Below are positions 31,166-42,000 of a DNA stretch of 64,000 nt, one piece after another. The position numbers and the translations under genes were made by a program. The stretch comes from Taeniopygia guttata. Lineage: Eukaryota; Chordata; Aves; Passeriformes; Estrildidae. Within the stretch, counting starts at the first letter, position 1, and each line of letters opens with the position of its first letter. Where the stretch lies: assembly GCF_048771995.1 (NCBI RefSeq), contig NC_133060.1, positions 2,165,501 through 2,229,500 on the forward strand. Direction: 5' to 3'. The notes beneath the pieces were generated by a model. That model saw only the letters and a program-made list of their open reading frames with translations, was not told where the DNA came from and did no database searches.

Positions 31166-31880
31166 CGGGTGTGACACCGGTGACATCGGGTGACAACAGT
31201 GACAACAGTGACACTGGGGCACAGCAGCTCCGGGTGACATCCCTGTCACTGTGCAGGTCCGGGTGACTTCAGACGACATCCAGGTGACATTGGGATACCA
31301 AGCCAGGTCCAGGTGACATTGGGTGACATCGGGGCACAGCAGCTCCAGGTGACATCAGGTCCCTGTCCCAGTTCCCTGTCCCTGTGTCACACCCGTGTCA
31401 CCGTGCCAGCTGTGTGTGACACTTCCAGGTGACATCAGGTGACATCCGTGTCCTTGTGGCACATCCAGGTGACATCCGTGTCCTTGTGCCAGCTCTGTGT
31501 CCTTGTGCCACATCCAGGTGACATCCAGGTGACATCGGTGTCACTGTCCTAGTGTCACAGCTGTGTCCTTGTGCCAGCTCCGGGTGACAGCTCCAGGTGA
31601 CGTCGGGTCACTGTCCCAGCTCCATGTCCCTGTGTCACACCCATGTCACCGTGCCAGCTGTGTGTGACATCCATGTCCTTGTGTGACACCCAGGTGACAG
31701 CCGTGTCACTGTGTGACATCCAGGTGACATCAGTGTCACCGTGCCAGCTCTAGGTGACACCTCCAGGTGACACCAGGTGACATCTGCGTCCTTGTGCCAC
31801 CCCCAGGTGACATCCATGTCCCTGTCCCACGTCCCCAAGTCCCCCCCAGGTGACACCCGTGTCCCCCCATGTCCCCCCCC
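31166..31880. repeat. AGGTGACATC minisatellite
   Basis: Units of about 20-35 bp of CCAGGTGACATCCGTGTCCTTG type, the same GTGACA family as in RING1 introns 1 and 2. No gene seen. Confidence 0.85.
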
Positions 31881-32375
31881 CGTGTCCCTCAGCGCTGACG
31901 GAATTTTGGGGGAAATTCAGGAATTTTGGGGGAAATTTGGGACTTTGGGGCCATTTCCGGTGGATTTTTGGGGGTTCCGGGCAGGTTTTGGGGGTCGGGC
32001 TTGGGCAGCACCTGGTGCTGGGGGGGATCCCGGGGATTCGGGGAAAATTTGGGAATTTTGGGAGAATTTGGGAATTTTAGGGGAAAATCTGGGAATTTTG
32101 GGAAAAATTTGGGAATTTTAGGGGAAAATTTGGGAATTTTGGGAGAAAATTTGAGAATTTTGGGAAAATTTGGGAATTTTAGGGGAGAATTTGGGAGTTT
32201 TAGGTGAAAATTTGGGAATTTTGGGAAAATTGGGGAATTTCAGGTGAAAATTTGGGAATTTTGGGGGAAAATTTGGGAATTGTGGGGGTTTCCCGATGGA
32301 TTTTTTGGGGGGTTTCGGGTGGGTTGGGGGGGGCAGAGCTTCAGCAGCGTCCTCGTGCCCGGGGGGGGGTCCCCA
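31881..32375. repeat. GGGAATTTTGGGG minisatellite
   Basis: Units of 15-25 bp (GGAAAATTTGGGAATTTTGG). Two small non-repetitive patches (about 31995-32030 and 32333-32362) interrupt it; neither gives a recognisable peptide with proper splice sites. Confidence 0.75.
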
Positions 32376-35245
32376 TCTGTGACGTCATCACCCGGCGACG
32401 TCACTCTCACACCCGTGACGTCATCCCCAGTCACCGCCCCCATTTTTGGGGGGTGTCCCTGACCCATTGGGGGGGGGTGGGGGTTTCCCCATTTGTGACG
32501 TCATCTCTCCATGACTCCCTTCCCCACGGGGATGGTTGGGGGAGTTTCCCCTCATGACGTCACACCCCCATGACGTCACTGCCATATGATGTCACACCCC
32601 AACCACCGTGTCGTCGTCCGTCCCCCCCTCCCCCCCCAGTTAGGGGTGGGGGAGGGGCAGCATCATTTCTCCATAAGTGACTGGGGGAGGGGGTCAGAGG
32701 GGGGGGGGTTTCCCCTTCATGACGTCACTCCCCCTCATTGATGATGTCACTCCACCGTCGTTGATGACATCACTCCCCATGACCTCTGTATACCCCTGGG
32801 CATAGGGTGGGGGATGGGCGGCCCTGTCCCCATAAGTGACCGGAATGGGGAGGGGGTGTCAGAGGGGGTGTCCCCCTTCATGACGTCACTCCCCCCATTA
32901 ATGACATCACTCCCCTCATGGATGACGTCACTCCCCATGACCTCTGTATCCCCCTGGGCACGGGATGGGGGATGGGCGCCCTGTCTCCATAAGTGACCGG
33001 AATGGGGAGGGGGGGTGCCAGAGTGGGGGTCCCCCCCTTATGACGTCACCCCCTACCCATGACGTCACTCCCCCATGACGTCACTCCCCACGACCTCTGC
33101 ATCCCCCCGGGACACGAGGTTGGGGGAGGGGCAACATCCTGTCCCCCCTCAAGCGACTGGAGATGGGGGGGGTGGGGGTGGTCAGAGGGGGGGTGTGTCC
33201 CCCCTTATGACGTCACTCCCCCTCATTGATGACATCACTCCTCATGATGTCATTCCCCATGATGTCACTCCCCATGACCTCTGTATCTTCCTGGGCACGG
33301 GATGGGGGTGGTCACGCTGTCCCCATAAGTGACCGGAATGGGGAGGGGGGTGCCAGAGTGGGGGGGTCCCCATTCATGACGTCACTCCCCATTGATGACG
33401 TCACTCCCCACGACCTCTCTATGCCCCCAGGCACGGGGTGGGGGAGGGGCAGCATCCTTCCCCCATAAGTGACTGCGGGGGGGGTTTGTGTGTGTGTGTG
33501 TGCCCCCTTTCATGACGTCACTCCCCCTCATTGATGACGTCACTCCCCCTCATTGATGACGTCACTCCCCACTACCTCTGTATCCCCCCGGGCACGGGAT
33601 GGGGGTGGGTGCCGTGTCCCCATAAGTGACTGGAATGGGGAGGGGGATGTCAGAGGTCCCCCCCTTCATGACGTCACTCCCCTACCCATGACATCACTCC
33701 CCATGACGTCACTCCCCATGACCTCTCTATCCCCCCGGGACACGAGGCTGGGGGAGGGGCAGCATCCTGTGCCCCCACAAGTGACTGGAGATGGGGGGAG
33801 GGGGGTCAGAGGGGGGATTCCTCTTCATGACGTCACTCCCCTCATTGATGACGTCACTCCAAATGACGTCACTCCCCATGACCTCTCTATCCCCCCAGGC
33901 ACTGGGTGGGGGGGAGGGGCAGCACCCTTTCCCCATAAGTGACTGCGGGGGGTGTGTGTGTGTGTCCCCCTTCATGACGTCACTCCCCTCATTAATGACA
34001 TCACTCCCCTCATGGATGACGTCACTCCCCATGACCTCTGTATAGGTGGGGGAGTGGCATCCTGTCCTCCCATAAGTGACCGGAATGGGGAGGGGGGTGC
34101 CAGAGTGGGGGGGGTCCCCATTGATGACGTCACTCCCCTACCCATGACGTCACTCCCAATGACATCACTCTCCATGACCTCTGTATCCCCCCGGGAAACG
34201 AGGTTGGGGGAGGGGCAGCATCCTGTCCCCCCTCAAGCGACTGGAGATGGGGGGGGGGTGGGGGTGGTCAGAGGGTGGGTGGTGTCCCCCCTTAATGACG
34301 TCACTCCCTCATTGATGACATCACTCCCCATTGATGACGTCACTCCCCATGATCTCTCTATCCCCCCGGGACACGAGGTTGGGGGAGGGGCAGCACCCTT
34401 TCCCCATAAGTGACTGCGGGGGGAGGGTGGTGGGTGTGTGTTCCCCTTCATGACGTCACTCCCCCATTCATGACATCACTCCCCTCATGGATGACGTCAC
34501 TCCCCATGACCTCTGTATGGGTGGGGGAGTGGCATCCTGTCCTCCCATAAGTGACCGGAGTGGGGAGGGGGGTGCCAGAATGGGGGTCCCCCCTCATGAC
34601 GTCACTCCCCTACCCATGACATCACTCCCAATGACATCACTCCCCATGACCTGTCTGTCCCCCCGGGAAACGAGGTTGGGGGAGGGGCAGCACCCTTTCC
34701 CCATAAGTGACTGCGGGGGGGGGGGGGGGGTCCCCCCTTTCATGACGTCACTCCCCCATCGATGACGTCACTCCCGTCATTGATGATGTCACTCTCCATG
34801 ACCTCTGTAACCCCCGGTCACGGTGTGGGTGCCCTGTCCCCATAAGTGACCGGAGTGGGGAGGAGGGGGGTCCCCCCCTTCATGACGTCACTCCCCTACC
34901 CATGACGTCACTCCCCATTGGTGACGTCACTCCCCATGATGTCACTCCTTATGACCTCTGTATCCCCCCGAGCACGGGGGGGGGGTGGGGTGGGCGCCCT
35001 GTCCCCATAAGTGACCGGAGTGGGGAGGGGGATGTCAGAGTGGGGGTCCCGCTTTCATGATGTCACTCCCCTCATTGATGACATCACTCCCCCCACTGAT
35101 GACATCACTCCCCATGACCTCTCTATCCCCCCAGGGACAGGGTGGGGGTGGGCGCCCTGTCCCTATAAGTGACCGGAATGGGGAGGGGGGTGTCAGAGGG
35201 GGGGGTGTGTCCCCCCTTCATGACGTCACTCCCCCCTTCATGACG
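32376..35245. repeat. CRE-bearing satellite downstream of B3GALT4
   Basis: Higher-order units of roughly 150-280 bp combine two to three TGACGTCACTCCCC blocks with a CCCATGACCTCTGTATCCCC block and a GGGGAGGGGCAGCATCCTGTCCCCATAAGTGAC-type block, here given in parts. I count close to forty perfect TGACGTCA palindromes plus many TGACATCA/TGATGTCA variants. The last TGACGTCA (35244-35251 region) supplies the TGA stop of B3GALT4, so the array abuts the coding end. A (TG)n run lies at about 33487-33502. Confidence 0.9.
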
Positions 35246-37807
35246 TCACTCCCCCTCCTGGACGCCCTCCCCGCCCCCTCCCCATCCCCACCCCCATGCC
35301 CGCAGCGCCCCCCCGAGGCGGCAGCGCAGCAGTCCCGGTGCGGCGGCGCAGCCCGAGCCCAGCTCGGCCCAGAGGCTGCGCAGCCCCTCCGGTGCGAGGC
35401 GGTGCGCGCTGAACAGCGCCCCCCGCAGGCAGCACCGCTCCGCCGGCGGCCCCGCCGCTCCGCCGAACCGCGCCGAGTGCCGCGCCGCCACCCCCGCCGC
35501 CGCCGCCGCCGCCCCGACCCACACATCCTCCGGTAACACCACCGGGAGCCGCCGCCCCGCCGCCAGCACCGCGCCCGCCGCCCGCCCCGACAGCACGTAC
35601 GCCGTGCCGCTGCAGTACCGCGGGAAGCGCCGCGCCCCGAACAGCCCCACCGGGACGTGGTGCCGGCTCCGCGGGTCCCGGTTCGGCCGCACCGCCCAGT
35701 GCACCCGACCCACGTACAGCGGCGGCACCGGCGGCGGCCACGCCGCCAGGAAGGCGGAGAGCGCGGGGGTGTTGATAAAAACATCATCGTCCGCCTTGAG
35801 GATGAACGGAACCGCCCCGCAGCAGGCGCGGGCCCAGCGCAGCAGCAGAACCGTTTTGCGCGTTAAATTCCCGTAGGTGTCGGTAAAATCGCCCTGAAGG
35901 ACATCCCCGTGTCGCCGCCACTCCGCCAGCACCTCCCGCTGCCCGCGGGGATCCTCCGGGCGGCCCAGCACGAACACGGTGCGGGCGGGCAGAGCCCCGG
36001 TGCCGCCCCGGTTGGAGCCCCACGGGCCGCCCCACGTGTCGCGCACGGCGCGGCGGCGCTGCCGGTGCGAGGGGGCGCTGGGCACCAGCGTCAGCAGGAA
36101 CGGGGCCGGGGACGGGCACGGGGCCGGGGCCAGCAGCACTTTGGGGGTCCGCGGGGAGCCCCACGGAGCGGCGGGGAGGATGCCGGAGCCCCCCGAGAGG
36201 AGCCCGGTGCAACCGGGGGGGGCGTGGGGAGACCCGGTTTTAACAGCGGGACCCCCAGTTTCAACACCGGGATCCCGAATTTCACCACCGGGACCTCCAA
36301 TTCCAACCCCGGGATCTCGAATTCCACCCCCGTGATCTCCATTTCCAACCCCGGGACCCCCAATTCCAACCCCAGGATCCCGAATTTCACCACCGAGACC
36401 CCCAATTCTACCCCCGGGACCCCCAATTCCAACCCCGGGACTTCCAATTCCACCCCCGGGATCCCGAATTTCACCACCGGGACCCCCAATTCCAACCCCG
36501 GGACCCCCAATTCCAACCCCAGGATATCGAATTCCAGCCCCGGGATGTCCAATTCCACCACCGGGATCTCCAATTCCGCCCCCGGGATCCCGAATTTCAC
36601 CACCGGGACCCCCAATTCCACCCCCGGGATCTCCAATTCCAACCCCGGGACCCCCAATTCCAACCCCGGGACCCCCAATTCCAACCCCGGGACCCCCAAT
36701 TCCAACCCCGGGACTTCCAATTCCACCACCGGGACCCCCAATTCCAACCCCGGGACCCCCAATTCCAACCCCAGGACCCCCAATTCCACCCCCGGGACTT
36801 CCAATTCCACCCCCGGGACCCCCAATTCCAGCCCCGGGACCTCCAATTCCAACCCCGGGATCTCCAAATCCATCCCCGGGACCCCCAAATCCAACACCGG
36901 GACCCCCAATTCCATCCCCGGGACCCCCAATTCCACCCCCGGGACCCCCAATTCCATCCCCGGGACCCCCAATTCCACCCCCGGGATCCGCAATTCCACC
37001 CCCGGGATCTCCAATTCCAACCCCGGGACCCCCAATTCCACCCCCGGGATCTCCAACTCCACCCCCGGAATCTCGAATTCCAACCCCGGGACCCCCAATT
37101 CCAACCCCGGGACCCCCAATTCCAACCCCGGGACCCCCAATTCCAACCCCGGGACCCCCAAATCCATCACCGGGACCTCCAATTCCACCACCGGGATATC
37201 GAATTTCACCACCGGTACCCCCAATTCCAACCCCGGGATCCCCAATTCCACCACCGGGACCCCCAAATCCATCCCCGGGACCCCCAATTCCACCCCCGGG
37301 ATGTCCAATTCCAACCCCAGGACCCCCAATTCCACCTCCGGGATCTCCAATTCCAACCCCGGGACCCCCAATTCCAGCCCAATTCGTGACCCCCGAGCTC
37401 CCATTCAGGACCCCCGACCCCCATTTCCCTCCTCGCCCCCCCTCATTCATAAACCCCGCGCCCCCATTCATAAACCCCGCGCCCCCAAGCCACGCCCCCT
37501 CATCCCCAAGCCACGCCCCCTCACTCCCAAGCCACGCCCCCCGCCCGCCGCCGTTCCCACGCTCCCCATTCACAAACTCGCCCCCCCAACTCCCCTCCCC
37601 CGCCTCCCCCGCGCCCCCCACGCCCATCCCCCACCCTTCCCCCTCCCCCCACGCCCCCCACGCCCCCCGCCCCTCCCCCCAGGCCAGGGCCGCCGCCAGC
37701 AGCTCCTCGCCCGCGCCGCTGCCCTGCAGCCACAGCAGCGCCAGCGCCAGCGCCGCCAGCGCCGCCTTCGCCGCCCTCCGCCGCCATTTCCGCCGCCTCG
37801 GGCCCAT
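35246..37807 (-). CDS. B3GALT4: B3GALT4, beta-1,3-galactosyltransferase 4
   Basis: Golgi type II enzyme that adds beta-1,3-galactose to GalNAc on gangliosides (GM2 to GM1). One open frame of 853 codons. A cytoplasmic basic start (MGPRRRKWRRRA), a signal anchor at about 13-31 and GEELL match the family N-terminus. The GT31 domain (about 568-840) has the acceptor/donor-site acidic motif D673-D675 in KADDDVFIN, YVGRVHW, CSGTAYVLS, LPEDVWVG and a C-terminal LLRCRL segment. Human B3GALT4 has 378 residues and an intronless coding region. The excess is a Gly-rich stem insert (about 45-530) dominated by a 21-bp minisatellite. Either the stem is enormously expanded or part of it is a spliced or misread intron; I cannot decide from sequence. 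Confidence 0.85.
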   Translation of the reverse strand: MGPRRRKWRRRAAKAALAALALALLWLQGSGAGEELLAAALAWGEGRGAWGAWGEGEGWGMGVGGAGEAGEGSWGGEFVNGERGNGGGRGAWLGSEGAWLGDEGAWLGGAGFMNGGAGFMNEGGRGGKWGSGVLNGSSGVTNWAGIGGPGVGIGDPGGGIGGPGVGIGHPGGGIGGPGDGFGGPGGGIGDPGVGIGGTGGEIRYPGGGIGGPGDGFGGPGVGIGGPGVGIGGPGVGIGGPGVGIRDSGGGVGDPGGGIGGPGVGIGDPGGGIADPGGGIGGPGDGIGGPGGGIGGPGDGIGGPGVGFGGPGDGFGDPGVGIGGPGAGIGGPGGGIGSPGGGIGGPGVGIGGPGVGIGGPGGGIGSPGVGIGGPGVGIGGPGVGIGGPGVGIGDPGGGIGGPGGEIRDPGGGIGDPGGGIGHPGAGIRYPGVGIGGPGVGIGGPGGEIRDPGGGIGSPGVGIGGPGGRIGGLGGEIRDPGVGIGGPGVGNGDHGGGIRDPGVGIGGPGGEIRDPGVETGGPAVKTGSPHAPPGCTGLLSGGSGILPAAPWGSPRTPKVLLAPAPCPSPAPFLLTLVPSAPSHRQRRRAVRDTWGGPWGSNRGGTGALPARTVFVLGRPEDPRGQREVLAEWRRHGDVLQGDFTDTYGNLTRKTVLLLRWARACCGAVPFILKADDDVFINTPALSAFLAAWPPPVPPLYVGRVHWAVRPNRDPRSRHHVPVGLFGARRFPRYCSGTAYVLSGRAAGAVLAAGRRLPVVLPEDVWVGAAAAAAGVAARHSARFGGAAGPPAERCCLRGALFSAHRLAPEGLRSLWAELGSGCAAAPGLLRCRLGGALRAWGWGWGGGGEGVQEGE
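36235..37385 (-). repeat. 21-bp minisatellite inside B3GALT4 frame
   Basis: About 54 tandem units of 21 bp read as the heptapeptide GVGIGGP and variants (GGGIGDP, GVGIRDP) in the B3GALT4 frame, residues about 141-524. All three minus frames and at least one plus frame are open, because the unit length is a multiple of three and contains no stops; openness is therefore no proof of translation. Confidence 0.92.
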
Positions 37808-37919
37808 CCCGGAGCCCTCCCCGCGCTCCTCTCACCTCCGCGAGCCCCAAAAACCCCAAAATCCGCCCCAAAATCCCCCCCGGGGGAGGGGGGGGGGGCG
37901 CTCGGGCCGCGTCCGGCGC

Positions 37920-38130
37920 GCGCGGGGGCGTGGCCAAAGCCGGGGGCGTGGCCAAAGCCGGGGGCGTGGCCAAAGCCGGGGGCGTGGCCAGACAAGAGGG
38001 GCGTGGCCAAAGGCGAGGGACGATTTCCATATATGGAAATAATAGGCGTGGCTTAGCGCTGGGGGCGTGGTTTGGGGGCGCGGCGCATGCGCAGAGCGCA
38101 GTGGGCGTGGCCCGGAGCGTTGGAGCCGCG
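37920..38130. promoter_or_regulatory. Candidate bidirectional promoter B3GALT4/PFDN6
   Basis: Between the two divergent genes. Four GGGGGCGTGGCCAAAGCC repeats lie at 37924-37995, an 18-bp perfect palindrome ATTTCCATATATGGAAAT (38023-38040) contains the SRF CArG box CCATATATGG, and a perfect NRF1 site GCGCATGCGC sits at 38083-38092. CpG-rich with no TATA box. Bidirectionality is inferred from gene orientation. Confidence 0.6.
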
Positions 38131-38149
38131 CGCGGAGCGGAGGGTGAAG

Positions 38150-38890
38150 GGGGGGGGAGGGGAGGGGAAATTTTGGGGGATTTTGGGGTTTTTGGGGATT
38201 TTGGGGGATTTGGGGGCTCCGGGATCGTCTTGGGGTCCGCCTGGGAACATCGAGGGGGTCCTGGAGGGGTTTTGGGGGGTTTTGGGGGGGCAGGTGGAGA
38301 TTTGGGGGGGCGCGAGGGAATTTGGGGGTCCCGGGGGGATTTTGGGGGTCCTGAGAGGATTTTGGGGGTCCCGAGGGGAATTTGGAGGGTTATGAGGGGA
38401 ATTTGGGGGTCCCCAGAGGAATTTGGGGATCCTGAGGGGATTTTGGGGGTCCTGAGGGGAATTTGGGGGGTCCCGAGGGGATTTTGGGGGTCCTGAGAGG
38501 ATTTTGGGGGGTCCCCAGTGGAATTTGAGGGTCCCGAGGGGATTTTGGGGGCCCCAGAGGATTTTGAGGGTCCCGAGGATATTTTGGGGGGTGCCCAGAG
38601 GAATTTGGGGGTCCCGAGGGGATTTGGGGGTCCTGAGGGGATTTTGGGGGTCCGGAGGGGATTTTGGGGGGTCCTGAGAGGATTTTGGGGATCCTGAGTG
38701 GATTTTGGGGGGTCCTGAGGGGAATTTGGGGATCCTGAAGGGATTTTGGGGGTCCCGCGGGGATTTTGGGGGGTCCTGGGTGGATTTGGGATTTTTGCGG
38801 GTTTGGATTTTTTGGGGCTCCTGGAGTTTTTTTTTTTTTTTTTTTGGGGGGGGGGTCTCTGAGGGGTCAATGGGGATTTTGGGGGTGCGG
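38150..38890. repeat. GGATTTTGGGGGTCCTGAGG minisatellite
   Basis: About 25 units of 28-32 bp between the promoter and PFDN6 exon 1, probably 5' UTR or a 5' intron. It ends with a T(21)G(9) run at about 38827-38855. Confidence 0.85.
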
Positions 38891-38962
38891 GGGGTGACCC
38901 CAATCCCCCTCAGCCCCCCAAAACCGCCCCCAAACCCCCCCAGCCCCCCAAACCCGCCCCCC

Positions 38963-39026
38963 ATGGCGGAGCCGCTGCAGAAGAAGCTCCAGGCGGAGCT
39001 GGAGAAGTACCAGCAGCTCCAGAAAG
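38963..39026 (+). CDS. PFDN6: PFDN6 coding exon 1
   Basis: Residues 1-21 and the first base of E22; donor GTGAGT at 39027. Encodes MAEPLQKKLQAELEKYQQLQ. Confidence 0.96.
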
Positions 39027-42000
39027 GTGAGTGCCAAAAAAGCCCAAAATCACCCCAAAAAATCCTCCTGGGAACCCCAAAATCACCCCAAAAAATCCTC
39101 CTGGGAACACCCAAAATCCTCCCAAAAATCTGCCCGGGAACCCCCAAAATTTCCCCTGGGAACCCCCCAAAATCCCCCCAAAAATCCCCCCTGGGGACCC
39201 CCAAAAATCCCTCCTGGGAATCCCCAAAATCCCCCCAAAAAATCCTCCTGGGAACCCCCAAAATCACCCCAAATATCCTCCTGGGAACCCCCGAAATCCC
39301 CCAAAAAATCTGCCCGGGAACCCTCAAAAATCCCCCCAAAAATACCTCAAAATCCCCAAAAATCCCCCTTGGGAATCCCCAAAAATTCCCCCTGGGAGCC
39401 CCCCAAAATCCCTCCAAAAATCTGCCCGGGAGCCGTCAAAAATCCCCAAAATCCCCCCAAAAATCCCCACTGGAACTCCCCAAAATCCCCCCAAAATCCC
39501 CCCCGGGAAACGCCAAAATCCCCCCTGAGATCCCCCCAAAATGCCCACAAAATATCCGCCCAGGAACCCCAAAAATCCCCCCAAAAATCCAACTGGGAAC
39601 CCCCTGAGATCCCCCAAAATCCCCCAAAAAATCCCCGCAAAAATCCCCCCTGGGAACCCCCCAAAAATCGCCCCAAAAATCTGCCCGGGAACCCTCAAAA
39701 ATCCCCCCAAAAATACCCCAAAATCCCCCCAAAAATACCCCCCGGGAAACCCCAAAAATCCCCTAAAAATCTCCCCAAATCCCCCCCAAAATCCCCCCTA
39801 AAATCCCCACAGGAACTCCCCAAAATCCCCCCAAAAATCCTCCTGGGAACCCCCAAAAAACCCCAAAAATCCCCCAAAAAATCTCCCCAAAAATCCCCCC
39901 TGGGACCCTCCAAAATCCCCCCAAAAATTTCCCCAAACCTCCCCAAAATCCCCCAAAAATCCCCACAGGAACTCCCCCAAATCCCCCTAAAAATCCCCCC
40001 TGGGAAACCCCAAAAATCCCCTAAAAATCTCCCCAAGTCCCCCCCAAAATCCCCCCTTAAATCCCCACAGGAACTCCCCAAAATCCCCCCAAAAATCCAC
40101 CCTGGGAACCCCTCAAAATCCCCCCAAAAATCTGCCCAGGTAGCCTCAAAAATCCCCAAAATTCCCCCAAAAACTCCCCTAGGAACCCCCCAAAATCCCC
40201 CCTGGGAAACCCCAAAAATCCCCCCTGGAAACCCCCCAAAAAACCCCAAAAATCTCCCCAAAAATCCCCCCTGGGACCCCGCAAAATCCCCCCAGGGAAC
40301 CCCCCCAAATCCCCCCAAAAAGCCTCCCTGGGGACCCCCAAATTCCTCCAAAAATCCCTCCGAAAATTCCCCCAGGAACCCCCAAAAAAACCCAAAAATC
40401 CCCCCTGGGAAACCCCAAAAATCCCCTAAAAATCTCTCTAAATCCCCCCTAAAATCCCCCCTAAAATCCCCACAGGAAGTCTCCAAAATCCCCCCAAAAA
40501 TCCAACTGGGAACCCCCCAAAATCCCCCCTGAGATCCCCCCAAGATCCCCACAAAAAATCTGCCCAGGAACCCCAAAAATCCCCCCTGGGAGCCCGCAAA
40601 ATCCCCCCTGGGTACCCCCAAATATCTTCCTGGGAACCCCAAAAATCCCCCCTGGGAAACCCCAAAAATCCCCTAAATGCCCCCAAAAATCCCCCTGGGA
40701 ACCCTCAAAAATCCTCCTGGGAACCCCCCAAAATCCCCCCAAAAATCCCCCCTGGGACCCGCAAAAATCCCTCCTGGGAACCCCAAAAATCCCCCCTGGG
40801 AACCCCCCCAAATTCCCCCAGAAAGCCCCCCTAGAACCCCAAAATCCCCCCAGAAATCCCCCCTGGGAACCCCCAAAAATCCCCTAAAAATCTCCCCAAA
40901 TCCCCCCCAAAATCCCCCCAAAAATCCACCTGGGAACCCCCCAAAATCCCTCCAAAATCTGCCCAGGTACCCTCAAAAATCCCCAAAATTCCCCCCAAAA
41001 TTCCCCCTGGGAACCCCCCAAAATCCCCCTGGGAACCCCCAAAAAACCCCCAAAATGCCCCAAAAAATCCCCCCTGGGAACCCCCAAAAATCCCCCCTGG
41101 GAAACCCCAAAAATCCCCCCTGGGAAACCCCAAAAATCCCCCCCAAAATTCCCCCTGGGAACCTCCAAAAATCCCCCAAAATCCCCCCAAAAATCCCCCC
41201 TGGGACCCCCAAAAATTCCCCCCAAAATCCCCCCTGGGGACCCGCAAAAATCTCCCCTGGGGACCCCCAAAAATCCTTCTGGGAACCCCAAAAATCCCCG
41301 CGTGAACCCCCCCCCCCAAAATCCCCAAAAATCCCCCCTGGGAAACCCCAAAAATCCCCCCAAAAAGCCTCCCTAGAACCCCAAAATTCCTCCAAAAATC
41401 CCCCCGGGAACCCCCAAAGAACCCCAAAAATGCCCCAAAAAAATCTCCCCAAAAATCCCCCTGATCCTATTTTTGGGATCCCCTTGAACCCCGATTTTGG
41501 GGTGCCCCATAACCCAAATTTTGGGGTCTCCCTAAACCCCATTTTTGGGGTGCCCCGAACCCCGATTTGTGTCCCCAGAGCTGGGCCGGGCGGTGGCGGC
41601 GCGGCAGAAGTTGGAGACGCAGCTGACAGAGAACAACATCGTGCAGGAGGTGGGAGCCAAAACACCTCAAAAGTGCCCAAAAATACCCCAAAACTGCCCC
41701 AAAAATAACCCCAAAACTGCCCCAAAAATACCCCAAAACTGCCCCAAAAATAACCCCAAAACTGCCCAAAAATACCCTAAAAATAACCTCAAAACTGCCC
41801 CAAAATACCCCCAAAAATCCCCCAAAACTGCCCCAAAAATCCCCCAAAACTGCCCCAAAAATACCCCAAAACTGCCCCAAGCATACCCCAAAAGTGCCCC
41901 AATAAAACCCCCAAAATAACCCCAAAAATACCCTAAAACTGCCCCAAAAATACCCCAAAACTGCCCCAAACATAACCCCAAAAATTCCCTAAAAATAACC

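Noticed and set aside
31990-32365. Two small non-repetitive patches that could be exons of another gene such as RPS18
   Set aside because: Neither strand gives a recognisable peptide or a matched acceptor-donor pair; similar words occur in the neighbouring satellite.
35909-38056. 715-codon plus-strand frame (TPNSNPG repeats) antisense to B3GALT4
   Set aside because: Shadow of the stop-free 21-bp minisatellite; the conserved galactosyltransferase domain is on minus.
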